The notes under the pieces were generated by a model. It saw only the letters and a program-made list of their open reading frames with translations. It had not been told where the DNA came from and ran no database searches. Position numbers and translations under genes: made by a program. A stretch of DNA of 60,842 nt from Clostridiales bacterium (lineage in GTDB: Bacteria; Bacillota; Clostridia; Christensenellales; Borkfalkiaceae): assembly GCA_003538975.1 (NCBI GenBank), contig DPQQ01000010.1, positions 130,440 through 191,281 of the forward strand, written 5' to 3'. Shown here in pieces: positions 26,514 to 35,373 of this stretch (the first letter of the stretch is position 1; the number at the start of each line of letters is the position of its first letter).

Positions 26514-28592
26514 ATGAAAATGAAAAATTTCCTTAAAATTGCGTTGCTGTCGGTTATGACCGTTTCGGCGATAGGCGCGGCGGCGTGCAGCGGCGGCAAA
26601 GACAACAAAGACGACGGCGCTAAGACCGGCAGAAGAGTCTCATACGAACAGGAACAGGAATTATACGATAAAAATTACCGTGAAGAATGGGTAAAAGCCA
26701 ACGCAAATCCCGTTTACGAGGGCATAACCGTCGACGGCAAGGTTGACGAAGCCGTATGGAACGGTTTAGGCTGGCAGACCTGGGGACAGTATCGCAAAAC
26801 GATAAACTTTACCCTGACTTATAACGAAAACGGCATCTTCTGGGCGATGAAGTCCAAAGATAGCGGCGTTTTCTGGAACTTCACCAACTCGCCCGAAGGA
26901 AACACGTCTTTCGAACTTCTCGTATCGACGGCGGACGACGACTCTACTTCTCCGCAGAACTACTCTCTTCAGATAAGACAGGATACTTCGGATTACTGCA
27001 TGTCTCTTCACGGAAGAAGTCCCGACTGGCAGGACGGCTGGGATAAGATACAGAGACTTGTTTATCACAAATGGTCCCTTATAGGCGAAGGCGCGGAACT
27101 TAACGAAAGCAATATGGAAGGACTTATGATGGAAGGATTCATCGACTGGTCCGCCATAGGCTACGACGTAAGCGCAAAAGGTCTTCCCGAAAAGATTAAA
27201 ATCTTCCCGCAGTATAACTATCAGGACAGCAAGGATAAGTCATCCCGTGTAGACTACGTTCGTCCGCAGGCATTTTATAACAGAGCGAGAAGCTGGTACT
27301 ATTTCGACGAAAAGGGATATATAAACGGCGACAACAGAATTGCCGAAGAATATCCGGACGCTATACTCGGAGACGGAACCTTTACGAGAGACGATTATTC
27401 AAACGTACTCGCAAAGACGGCGGCGTGGGACTTTTCGGAAGCGGCGAGCGGAAAATATTCGCTTAAAAAAGCTTACGACACGCAGTGGATATTCTTCAAA
27501 AACGTATCCGCGCAGAATTACGTAATCAAAACCAAAATCAAATACGACGGACAGAGATGGGGCGCGTCGACGGCAAGACTCGGTATCATTTCCGGTATGT
27601 ACGAAAACGGCGCGAGCTATTCGCCTTTCAACGCTCTCGTATGGGGCGTGGGATCCAACACGAGTTCCAAGGTTTCTTACATCAACTTCAACTCGAAGTT
27701 CATGACGAACACCTGGAGCGGTCAGTTAGGTCCCAACGGCGGACAGATAGATAAGGACAGCTGGACTTCTCTCGGCGAAGACTACGGCAATCTTTCGACT
27801 TCGTCCGAAGTAGAACTCGCTGTGGTAAAGAGAGACAACGTTCTCGTTTACTTTGTAAACGGCAGATACTGGACTTCGGTAACCAACGACTCTCTCAAAG
27901 GCGCGACCGTTCCCGGACTTTACGCTTATAACTGCGAAGGAACCTTCTCGGACGTTTCTTGTTCGACAAACGATGCAGACATCGACGACATGCTTGAAAA
28001 ATCGGGACTTTACACGGTAAATCTTACCAAGACGCAGAATTACGTCGACGGCGAAATTTACGGAAAGGTCTACGATATCGGCGGAACCGAAGTATCGAGC
28101 TTCACAACGTCGACTCTCGTTCCCAGAGGATATACGGTAAAAGTATCGGTAAAAGCCGTTCAGTCCTCGATTTTCGTATCCGCTCTCGAAAAGCTTACCG
28201 CCGACGGAGCAGACGTAACCGACAGAATAGTAAACGGCGTTTATGAATTCACCGTAAGCGGCACGACGAACGTTAACGTAACGTTCAGGAACGTCGAAAA
28301 GGCGAACGTAAGAAAACTTACCGCCGAAACGACAAAAACCGACGCCAAACTCGTTATTTACGCATACGGCGAAGACGGATTTGAAAATTACAAGTTCACT
28401 TACGAAGCTACGACTTCGAGAACAACCGGCAACGCCGTTCTCAATCTCGGCTTAGGCTATTACAAGATAGTTCTGAGCGGCGACGAACAAGGCGCGAAGT
28501 ACGTAAGCATAACGGCGGACGGCATTTACGAAACCGACAGAAACGGCAACCCCGTATCTTCGGATCCGATAACCGCCGTATCGTTCTCATAA
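26514..28592 (+). CDS. Lipoprotein with CBM9-like domain and LamG-like module
   Basis: The start is 3 bases after the GH43 stop. The 692-residue product has an AAAC lipobox. Residues about 62-215 match the CBM9-like pattern: VDGKVDEAVWNG, then FTLTYNENGIFWAMKSKDS and MEGFIDWSAIGYD. Such modules bind sugar chains, often xylan or glucans. A second beta-sandwich (about 300-480) resembles a LamG or keto-disaccharide-hydrolase-like fold (LVYFVNGRYW). The C-terminal 200 residues hold further beta modules. No catalytic site is evident, so it is best read as a surface glycan-binding protein for the neighbouring enzymes. Confidence 0.8.
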   Translation: MKMKNFLKIALLSVMTVSAIGAAACSGGKDNKDDGAKTGRRVSYEQEQELYDKNYREEWVKANANPVYEGITVDGKVDEAVWNGLGWQTWGQYRKTINFTLTYNENGIFWAMKSKDSGVFWNFTNSPEGNTSFELLVSTADDDSTSPQNYSLQIRQDTSDYCMSLHGRSPDWQDGWDKIQRLVYHKWSLIGEGAELNESNMEGLMMEGFIDWSAIGYDVSAKGLPEKIKIFPQYNYQDSKDKSSRVDYVRPQAFYNRARSWYYFDEKGYINGDNRIAEEYPDAILGDGTFTRDDYSNVLAKTAAWDFSEAASGKYSLKKAYDTQWIFFKNVSAQNYVIKTKIKYDGQRWGASTARLGIISGMYENGASYSPFNALVWGVGSNTSSKVSYINFNSKFMTNTWSGQLGPNGGQIDKDSWTSLGEDYGNLSTSSEVELAVVKRDNVLVYFVNGRYWTSVTNDSLKGATVPGLYAYNCEGTFSDVSCSTNDADIDDMLEKSGLYTVNLTKTQNYVDGEIYGKVYDIGGTEVSSFTTSTLVPRGYTVKVSVKAVQSSIFVSALEKLTADGADVTDRIVNGVYEFTVSGTTNVNVTFRNVEKANVRKLTAETTKTDAKLVIYAYGEDGFENYKFTYEATTSRTTGNAVLNLGLGYYKIVLSGDEQGAKYVSITADGIYETDRNGNPVSSDPITAVSFS

Positions 28593-28607
28593 AAGGAACT
28601 TTGAATA

Positions 28608-28669
28608 CGGCTTTGCGGAACTTTAACCCGAAAAAGAATAAAATAAAGGAATAAAATTCCGCGAAGCCG
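28608..28669 (+). promoter_or_regulatory. Long-range stem in the spacer before the SASA esterase gene
   Basis: CGGCTTTGCGGAA (28608-28620) pairs with TTCCGCGAAGCCG (28657-28669), 12 of 13 positions plus one G-T pair, around a 36-base loop. It ends 28 bases before the start codon at 28698. There is no T run. Confidence 0.45.
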
Positions 28670-28697
28670 CGTTCTAAAAATAAATAAGGAGTAAAAT

Positions 28698-31600
28698 ATG
28701 AAAAAGAACAGATTACTCGTAATTATCTCGACCTTTCTGGCGATAATGTCGATAGCCGCGTTCACGTTAGGTCTCGTTGCGTGCAACGGAGGCAATAAGG
28801 ACGACGGCGGCGATTCCGACAGAGTGACGGCGATAATCGAAAGTATCAACGAACTGCCCGAATCCGTTTCGCTTTCAGACGAAGCCGAAATTGAAAAGAT
28901 TCAGAAGGCGTACGATAAGCTTACCGAAAGCGACAAAGCAAAGGTAACCAATTACAATACGCTTAAAAATCTTAAGACCGTTCTCGCAGATCTTAAAGCC
29001 ATCGACGCGCTTGAGTTTACCTTCTTGTCGGAAGGCTCTGTGCAGGCGAACGAAGTTTACACGCCCGAAATCGACGCGTCCGGCCTTACGTTCAAAAACA
29101 TCGTTCCGACGGTAACGTATACGCTGCTCGCGGGTAATACCGCCAAAGCAAAAATGAACGCAGACTACACCGTAGTTGCCGAAAATCCCGGTAAATTTAC
29201 GGTACAGGCTCACGTACGTTATAAGGGCTATAATATCGAAAAAACTCTCGATAAAGAAGTCGAAGTAAAAGGTTTGCCCGTAAGTGTTACGGTAACTCTT
29301 CCGGAAGCAAACGCAAACCTTATTTCCAAGGTAAGACTTTCCACCAAAGACGGCATAATGTTCGATTATAACGCTCTTACCGGAAAATACGAAGCGAGCC
29401 TTGCGGAAGGCTCGGTAGAACTTACCTGCTCGCTCGACGGATTCGAATCCGAAAGTAAACCCGTAACGGTTGCAAGAGACTCCGCCAACGAATTTGAAAT
29501 CGGCATCGGCGGATACAAGTTCGGTCCGGCAGTCAAGATCGGCGCGGGTAATTCCGGCGCATGGTCGAATAACGACGGAATTGCCGTTGTAGAAAAGTCA
29601 GAAAACAAAGAAGACACGTCTTTCTACGCATTGGCAAGCGGTAATACCGCTACTACTCTCATGATTTCCGCGGACATCACGATGGAAGTAGGCTTATTCC
29701 ACGAAAGCCCCGACGAAGGCGCGGGACTTATGATCGCCAACTGCACCGGTATAGGCGGCTTCGGCGTAATCATGAAACCCGGTCAGAAGTTATTCTGTCT
29801 TACCGATAATGCATTGCAGAATCTTGCGGCATGGGCGGGAGACGGCATCGACGCCGGCATCACCAAAGATTGCGTAAGCTTTTACGAAGGAGCGCGCGCA
29901 AACGGAAAGGGCAGAGTTCTTTGCGAAAACGAATTCCCCGCAGGCGGAAGCAAATACACTTTAACCAAAAATCTTAAACTCGTAAGACTTAACTCTTACG
30001 TATTCGTATTCGTAGACGGTACTCTTTACGCAGATTTCAGAATTCCCGCAATCGAAAACGTAGCGGCTTCGTTCGGGTTCATAAACATGAACCACGATAA
30101 GGTTACTTATTCAAATATCAAATTCGTTACCGACGAAAAACTCATTTATAAAGAATTCGGCGATAATCTTGTAGACGTAACCGTAGCGGAAGGGAAAGAC
30201 AAAGTCAACGTTACTCTCGAAGGCGACATCGGCGGCAAAGCTCTTAAAGGCAAAACCGTTTCGATAACCGTAGCTCCCAAAACCGCAAAGGTATTCGCCA
30301 GCAAGCTTAACGATACTACTTTCAAAGGCGTACGCAATGCCGACGGAAGCGTTACCTATACGGGTACCGTGTCCAAGTCGCTCGAAATATACGCAAAAAC
30401 TCTTAATAAGCAAGACATTCTCGACGCAAACGACGTAAAGGTTACGGTCACCGCAGCCGAAGAAGTACGCGCCGACGATATAAACTGGGCGGAAGCAAAC
30501 ATAAGCATGACGGACAGCGAAGGTTACAATTACTTCCTGACCTATGCCGGCGAGGGAGTGTTCGAAGGCAAACTTCCTTTCGATTATTATTATATAAGCG
30601 GAAGCTATCTCCGTTATGCGGATAAGTCGACGGAAGATTTCGCTTTAAACGAAACCGACTTGTCGTTTGAATTCGACGAATACGCTTACGGTCCGGTGGA
30701 CGAATTCCAGGGCTCGGGCGTAAGTTGGTCCTACGACTCAAAGACAAAGTCCGTGTCGATGACAAAGACAAACAATCCCGAGGAAGCTTCGCGCTATGCG
30801 GTAGCCAACGGATTCAAGTCCAAAACAATTATGGTTTCGGCTAAAATCACTATGGAAGTAGGTTCCTTCCATACCAGTCCCGACGAAGGTTCCGGTATAG
30901 AATTTACCTACGGAACCGACACCAACTGCGGCATACTTATTAAACCCGGTCAGGGATTGTTCTGCTTCACCTGGTTCAACGGCTGGGTAGTTCAGAACTT
31001 AGCCGCATACGGCGCACCCGCCAACAACAGTGTCGACCTCGGTATCACTAAGTCCGGCATTAACGTATTCAACGGCGCGACCGTAAAAGAAAACAACGGA
31101 AGAATCATTACTCCCGCACTCAGAGACTATACCGGCAAATCTTCTTACAAAGCGACGGTAGATCTTACCGTAATAAGAAGAAACACCGAAGTTTACGTTC
31201 TTATAAACGATACTTTATATCTTGCGATAACCGTTCCCGGACTTAACGACGTAGAAGGCGGTATTGCTTTCTACAACGTAAACCACGACAAAATTAAGTA
31301 CGAAAATATTTCGTTCACGACCGAAGTTCAGGAAAAACTTTGCACCTTAGGTTATCACGCATGGGATGAAGGCGTAGTAACCCTCGAACCCACCGTAGAT
31401 ACCGAAGGCGTAAAGACCTTTACCTGCACCGAATGCGGTGAAACAAAGACGGAAAAGCTTAACAAGCTCCCGATGGCGGCTGAAAATATAACCGTAGAAT
31501 TCGGTTACGAGTCGGCTTACGTCCTCGACGCAAACGGCGAAAAGGTTTATCTTTACGACTTAAGCGGAATAAACGCTTCCGACGTAGAAGTTTCTCTTTA

Positions 31601-33287
31601 CAACGTTTATACCGAAAAGACAACCAAATTTAACCTTAAATCCGCTAAAGACGCGCACGAAATCGTTACAGCGGAATATATCGTAACTTATACTTATAAG
31701 GGTGCGGTATGGTCCGAAACATTGGCGATAAGAAAGGGTACTACGGAATATACCGGTTGCGTATCGCTCGCATCGCTCGGCGGTTCGGTAACGTTCACAA
31801 AATACGACGGCACCGAAAACTTCGAACTCAAGAGTTTTGGCAACAACTGGAAATACTCCGATAACGAAGCCAACTCCGTAAATATGACGGGCTACACTTA
31901 TTCGATGCAGAATACCGTAGTTGCCGACAAGATTTACGCTGAAGGCATATTCGATCTCAACAAGCAGTCTTACGCTTCCGAAATCGGTTCTTCGTCCGCA
32001 GGCATACTTATAGCTCACGGCCTTGACGAACTTTCCGGAAACAACAATCAGCAGTCCTATAAACTCGTAATCGGTTTAAGAGGAACGTCCGTTATAGCTA
32101 CTCGTCTCGGCACCGCTTGGGACAGCCACGACTCGGCAATCGTAGCTAACTTCGACTATATGAATATCAAAGATATGTCGAACGTAAAACTCGGCGTTCT
32201 CCGCGACGGAACGACTTACTACTGCTACGTAAACGGCGTTTACGTCGGCAAATACGTTTACTCGGCAATAACGAAAGCGAGCGGCATAGGCGTAGCTGCG
32301 GCAGGTACGGTAGACGTAACCGTCAAGAAGTTCAATTACTCGGTAAGAACCGAAGTGATCAACGCGTTAAAGGTTACCGAAGCGGTTAAGGATATCGATA
32401 TTTATCTTATTGCAGGTCAGTCAAACGCTTCGGGATGCACCAACGCTTCTCCCGCCGAACTTTTAGGGTTAGGCAATACTAAGTACGTTTACGGATTCGA
32501 AAACGTTTATTACGTTGGTAACGCCGGCGCTAACTGGATGAACAAAGTAAGCGTAGGCTTAGCGAGAGGCGGTCTCGGCGAAACTACCGTAAGAATCGGC
32601 GGCGAACTCGGTTTAGCCGAAGGACTTTCGAAGTACTACAATAAGGAAAGCGGCAAATACGCCGGTATGATCAAGTATGCTGTAGGCGGCACCAGCCTTC
32701 TCGACGACCTCAGCGGATATAACGGAAGCGACGGCAACTGGGTATCTCCGTCTTATCAGAAGACGCTTTCGAGCGTTGCCGGCGGACTTACAGGTGGTCT
32801 TTACAGAAACTTCATTACGGAATTCAAAGAAGCATGGCAGATGTACAAAGATATGGGCTTCAACCCCGTAATCAAAGGCTTCTACTGGATGCAGGGCGAA
32901 TCTAACAGAGGATACGAAGATGAATATAAGAAGGCTTTCAAATATTTCGTAAACGATATGAAGGCCGACCTTACAAAGATCACCGGTCAGGATCAGAGCG
33001 AACTTCCGTTCATCATCGGTCTTATCTGCGAAACAGAAGAAAACGCTTACGCAAACACCGTAGCTATTAATAAGACCTTCATTAGAATGCAGCGCGAACT
33101 CGCCGAAGAAATTCCGAACTGCTACGTTAACGAAAGCAGCGGTTATGCGACGAACGCACTTAATTCGAGCGGCACAAGCTATGCGGTAGGAAGCGACAGC
33201 TGGCACTGGAAATATACCGATCATATCGAAATCGGCAAGAAGCTTGCAGACGTAATCTTTAAGAACATTCTTAAAGTAACCGTATAA
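28698..33287 (+). CDS. Giant multidomain lipoprotein with C-terminal SASA-type carbohydrate esterase
   Basis: A 1529-residue lipoprotein (LVAC lipobox). Residues about 38-105 are a helical FIVAR-like segment. Three beta-sandwich modules follow (about 266-479, 661-878 and 1018-1212); the first two share MEVGxFHxSPDEG and GITK signatures. A single Cys/His motif (CTECG, about 881-925) resembles the repeats in the 1254-residue protein. The last 300 residues are a sialate-O-acetylesterase/CE6-like SGNH domain: IAGQSNASG (Ser1242), GFYWMQGESN and SDSWHW with Asp1500 and His1503. The probable activity is deacetylation of a glycan, for example acetylated hemicellulose. It closes the locus before a strong terminator. 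Confidence 0.85.
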   Translation: MKKNRLLVIISTFLAIMSIAAFTLGLVACNGGNKDDGGDSDRVTAIIESINELPESVSLSDEAEIEKIQKAYDKLTESDKAKVTNYNTLKNLKTVLADLKAIDALEFTFLSEGSVQANEVYTPEIDASGLTFKNIVPTVTYTLLAGNTAKAKMNADYTVVAENPGKFTVQAHVRYKGYNIEKTLDKEVEVKGLPVSVTVTLPEANANLISKVRLSTKDGIMFDYNALTGKYEASLAEGSVELTCSLDGFESESKPVTVARDSANEFEIGIGGYKFGPAVKIGAGNSGAWSNNDGIAVVEKSENKEDTSFYALASGNTATTLMISADITMEVGLFHESPDEGAGLMIANCTGIGGFGVIMKPGQKLFCLTDNALQNLAAWAGDGIDAGITKDCVSFYEGARANGKGRVLCENEFPAGGSKYTLTKNLKLVRLNSYVFVFVDGTLYADFRIPAIENVAASFGFINMNHDKVTYSNIKFVTDEKLIYKEFGDNLVDVTVAEGKDKVNVTLEGDIGGKALKGKTVSITVAPKTAKVFASKLNDTTFKGVRNADGSVTYTGTVSKSLEIYAKTLNKQDILDANDVKVTVTAAEEVRADDINWAEANISMTDSEGYNYFLTYAGEGVFEGKLPFDYYYISGSYLRYADKSTEDFALNETDLSFEFDEYAYGPVDEFQGSGVSWSYDSKTKSVSMTKTNNPEEASRYAVANGFKSKTIMVSAKITMEVGSFHTSPDEGSGIEFTYGTDTNCGILIKPGQGLFCFTWFNGWVVQNLAAYGAPANNSVDLGITKSGINVFNGATVKENNGRIITPALRDYTGKSSYKATVDLTVIRRNTEVYVLINDTLYLAITVPGLNDVEGGIAFYNVNHDKIKYENISFTTEVQEKLCTLGYHAWDEGVVTLEPTVDTEGVKTFTCTECGETKTEKLNKLPMAAENITVEFGYESAYVLDANGEKVYLYDLSGINASDVEVSLYNVYTEKTTKFNLKSAKDAHEIVTAEYIVTYTYKGAVWSETLAIRKGTTEYTGCVSLASLGGSVTFTKYDGTENFELKSFGNNWKYSDNEANSVNMTGYTYSMQNTVVADKIYAEGIFDLNKQSYASEIGSSSAGILIAHGLDELSGNNNQQSYKLVIGLRGTSVIATRLGTAWDSHDSAIVANFDYMNIKDMSNVKLGVLRDGTTYYCYVNGVYVGKYVYSAITKASGIGVAAAGTVDVTVKKFNYSVRTEVINALKVTEAVKDIDIYLIAGQSNASGCTNASPAELLGLGNTKYVYGFENVYYVGNAGANWMNKVSVGLARGGLGETTVRIGGELGLAEGLSKYYNKESGKYAGMIKYAVGGTSLLDDLSGYNGSDGNWVSPSYQKTLSSVAGGLTGGLYRNFITEFKEAWQMYKDMGFNPVIKGFYWMQGESNRGYEDEYKKAFKYFVNDMKADLTKITGQDQSELPFIIGLICETEENAYANTVAINKTFIRMQRELAEEIPNCYVNESSGYATNALNSSGTSYAVGSDSWHWKYTDHIEIGKKLADVIFKNILKVTV

Positions 33288-33312
33288 AACAAAAACGCCT
33301 TAACAGCGTGAA

Positions 33313-33351
33313 AAAAAACCGGGCGGAACAAAATATTCCGCCCGGTTTTTT
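33313..33351 (+). terminator. Strong intrinsic terminator after the SASA esterase
   Basis: A 16-base arm (AAAAAACCGGGCGGAA) pairs with TTCCGCCCGGTTTTTT around a 7-base loop. An upstream in-frame ATG at 33308 would read through this stem, which argues for the downstream start at 33395. Confidence 0.95.
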
Positions 33352-33394
33352 AATAAACGAACGCCATAATTTTTGCGTCCGAAAGAGAAAAAAG

Positions 33395-35251
33395 ATGAAA
33401 AAGATAATTGTAAAATTTTTTTCCGTACTCCTTGTTTTGTTGCCGCTTGCTATGACCGCATGCGGCGATAATAAAGGGGATAAGACCGATTACGGAACGC
33501 TTACCATAGCCGACGTTGAATTCGAATGCGATAAAACCGCAGTAGTATCTCCGGTGTTTTCAAACCGGGAATACGAAGAAGCCGTAACTTATAATCCGGC
33601 AGATAAAAACCTTGTTTTCAGCGGAAACGAACTAAGTTATAAAGCGGTAGTTACCGAAAACAAAGTCATTTCCGTAACGGCAAAAACTTCTCGTCATACG
33701 GCGAATTTCAACGTAACGGTAAAACCGATAGGTTACGGAACGTTAACGATAGAAGATATCGAATTCGAGTGCGACAGAACGGCTATTGTAACTCCAATAT
33801 TTTCCAAGCCCGAATATTTTTGCGAAATAACATATACTTCGACCGATAATAATCTCGTATTTAACGGAAACGAATTAAGTTATAATGCGGTCGTTACCGA
33901 AAACACGGCGATAACCGTTACCGCAAAAACGGCAAATCACACCGCAGTCTTTACCGTTACCGTAAAACCGATCGATTACGGAACCCTGAAAATAGGCAAT
34001 TCCAACGGCGTTATAAAGTGCGACGTCGGATCGTCCTTTATTATGTCGGTTAAGTATTCGAATCCCGTCCGTGCGGAAGATCTTACTTTCGACTATCAGG
34101 GCGAAGCGATCGAAATACGAAAAGACGGCAACGGTTACAGAGTTACCGCCAAAGAAGTAAAAAGCGATTTTATAAACGTAACGGCGTATTCGGAACACTT
34201 CCGAACGGAATTTAAGGTAAAAGTAACCAAAACCGAGCTTTATTACGATTCTTCCGCGATAACCACCGTATACGGCGGTTACGGAGAGTTCGATATAAGT
34301 CGCTGGTCGTACGCTAAAAACTTCCCTGAAGAGCTTAAAGATGAAAATATTACTTTCTCTCTCGACAGCTTTTACGGCGGCGTAAGCGTATCGGAAGGTA
34401 AAGTCACAGTAAATTCTTCGGCGGCGAACGGATTGGTTTTCAAAATAAAAGCGGAATCGTCCGTTGCGGAAGGAACGGCTTCGTTCACGGTAAGAGCGTG
34501 GTATAGTAATTCGTATATGACAGGTAAAAACGGCGGACTGACCGAAAGATCGAATAAAATCGGGAATTATTTAGACGGCAAAAACGTAAATAACTTCGAC
34601 GCGCTTTTCGTGGGGGATTCGTTCTTCAATCCGGGCGATTCCAATGGAGGCACCGACGGTGGCTATTGGTCTGACTTTTATACCACTTGGGCGAATAAAA
34701 ATACCTACACCGTCGGAATAAGTTCTGCCGTTACCGAAGATTTCGAAGCGCTTTTATTCAGACTCGTCGTAAAATACAATCCGAAAAACGTCGTTCTCCA
34801 TATCGGTACGAACGATATATTCGACGCTCACGAGTCGAAAGAGAAGATAGCGGATCGCATAAAAACGCTTGTAACGCATATACGCGTATATCTCCCGGAG
34901 ACCGATATATACTGGTTCACAATCGAACCGCGCGGCAATCAGAGCGGTTCCGATAACGAGAATATAAAGTATATCAATTCCGAAATAACCGGCTTTGCGG
35001 CAGATAAAGAATATTTTACCGTTTTAGACAGCTATTCCTGGTGTTTTGACGCGAACGGTTCGGTAAATACCGGATTTTTCAGAGACGGCGTTCATCCTAT
35101 GCTCGTAAATTATAAAAAGTACGTTCAGTGCCTTGTGGATAACGGCTTTGCGGTCGTCCCCGACGGATATACAAAAACCGAAACCGCTTCCTACGGAGTA
35201 AATCTTAAAAATCTTATAATTACCGACGGAAAGAATAAACTTGCTTATTAA
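33395..35251 (+). CDS. Lipoprotein with tandem beta repeats and GDSL/SGNH esterase
   Basis: Start at ATG 33395, because the earlier in-frame ATG lies upstream of a terminator. The 618-residue product has an MTAC lipobox, two near-identical roughly 82-residue repeats beginning YGTLTIxDxEFECD, a shorter third copy, and an Ig-like region. A GDSL esterase occupies about 398-590 with all three blocks: FVGDSFF (Ser409), HIGTNDI (470-475) and RDGVHP (Asp564, His567). The likely role is hydrolysis of acyl esters on surface-bound glycan. It lies just behind a strong terminator, with no promoter visible in the 43 bases between. Confidence 0.87.
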   Translation: MKKIIVKFFSVLLVLLPLAMTACGDNKGDKTDYGTLTIADVEFECDKTAVVSPVFSNREYEEAVTYNPADKNLVFSGNELSYKAVVTENKVISVTAKTSRHTANFNVTVKPIGYGTLTIEDIEFECDRTAIVTPIFSKPEYFCEITYTSTDNNLVFNGNELSYNAVVTENTAITVTAKTANHTAVFTVTVKPIDYGTLKIGNSNGVIKCDVGSSFIMSVKYSNPVRAEDLTFDYQGEAIEIRKDGNGYRVTAKEVKSDFINVTAYSEHFRTEFKVKVTKTELYYDSSAITTVYGGYGEFDISRWSYAKNFPEELKDENITFSLDSFYGGVSVSEGKVTVNSSAANGLVFKIKAESSVAEGTASFTVRAWYSNSYMTGKNGGLTERSNKIGNYLDGKNVNNFDALFVGDSFFNPGDSNGGTDGGYWSDFYTTWANKNTYTVGISSAVTEDFEALLFRLVVKYNPKNVVLHIGTNDIFDAHESKEKIADRIKTLVTHIRVYLPETDIYWFTIEPRGNQSGSDNENIKYINSEITGFAADKEYFTVLDSYSWCFDANGSVNTGFFRDGVHPMLVNYKKYVQCLVDNGFAVVPDGYTKTETASYGVNLKNLIITDGKNKLAY

Positions 35252-35302
35252 GTTTGTTTTTCGGCTTAAAAAAGGGAAACGTATATAAAAACGAATGCAA
35301 AT

Positions 35303-35345
35303 AAAAACAGCCGCGGCGATAAAACGTCGCCGCGGCTGTTTTTTT
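35303..35345. terminator. Bidirectional terminator between GDSL gene and the minus-strand surface operon
   Basis: AACAGCCGCGGCGA pairs perfectly with TCGCCGCGGCTGTT (35306-35340), with A and T runs on both flanks. Confidence 0.94.
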
Positions 35346-35373
35346 ATTGTTTTAAATTTTTTATAAGGTTGAC

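Noticed and set aside
33308..33394. Upstream in-frame ATG extending the GDSL lipoprotein
   Set aside because: It spans a strong terminator and puts 29 charged residues before the signal peptide.
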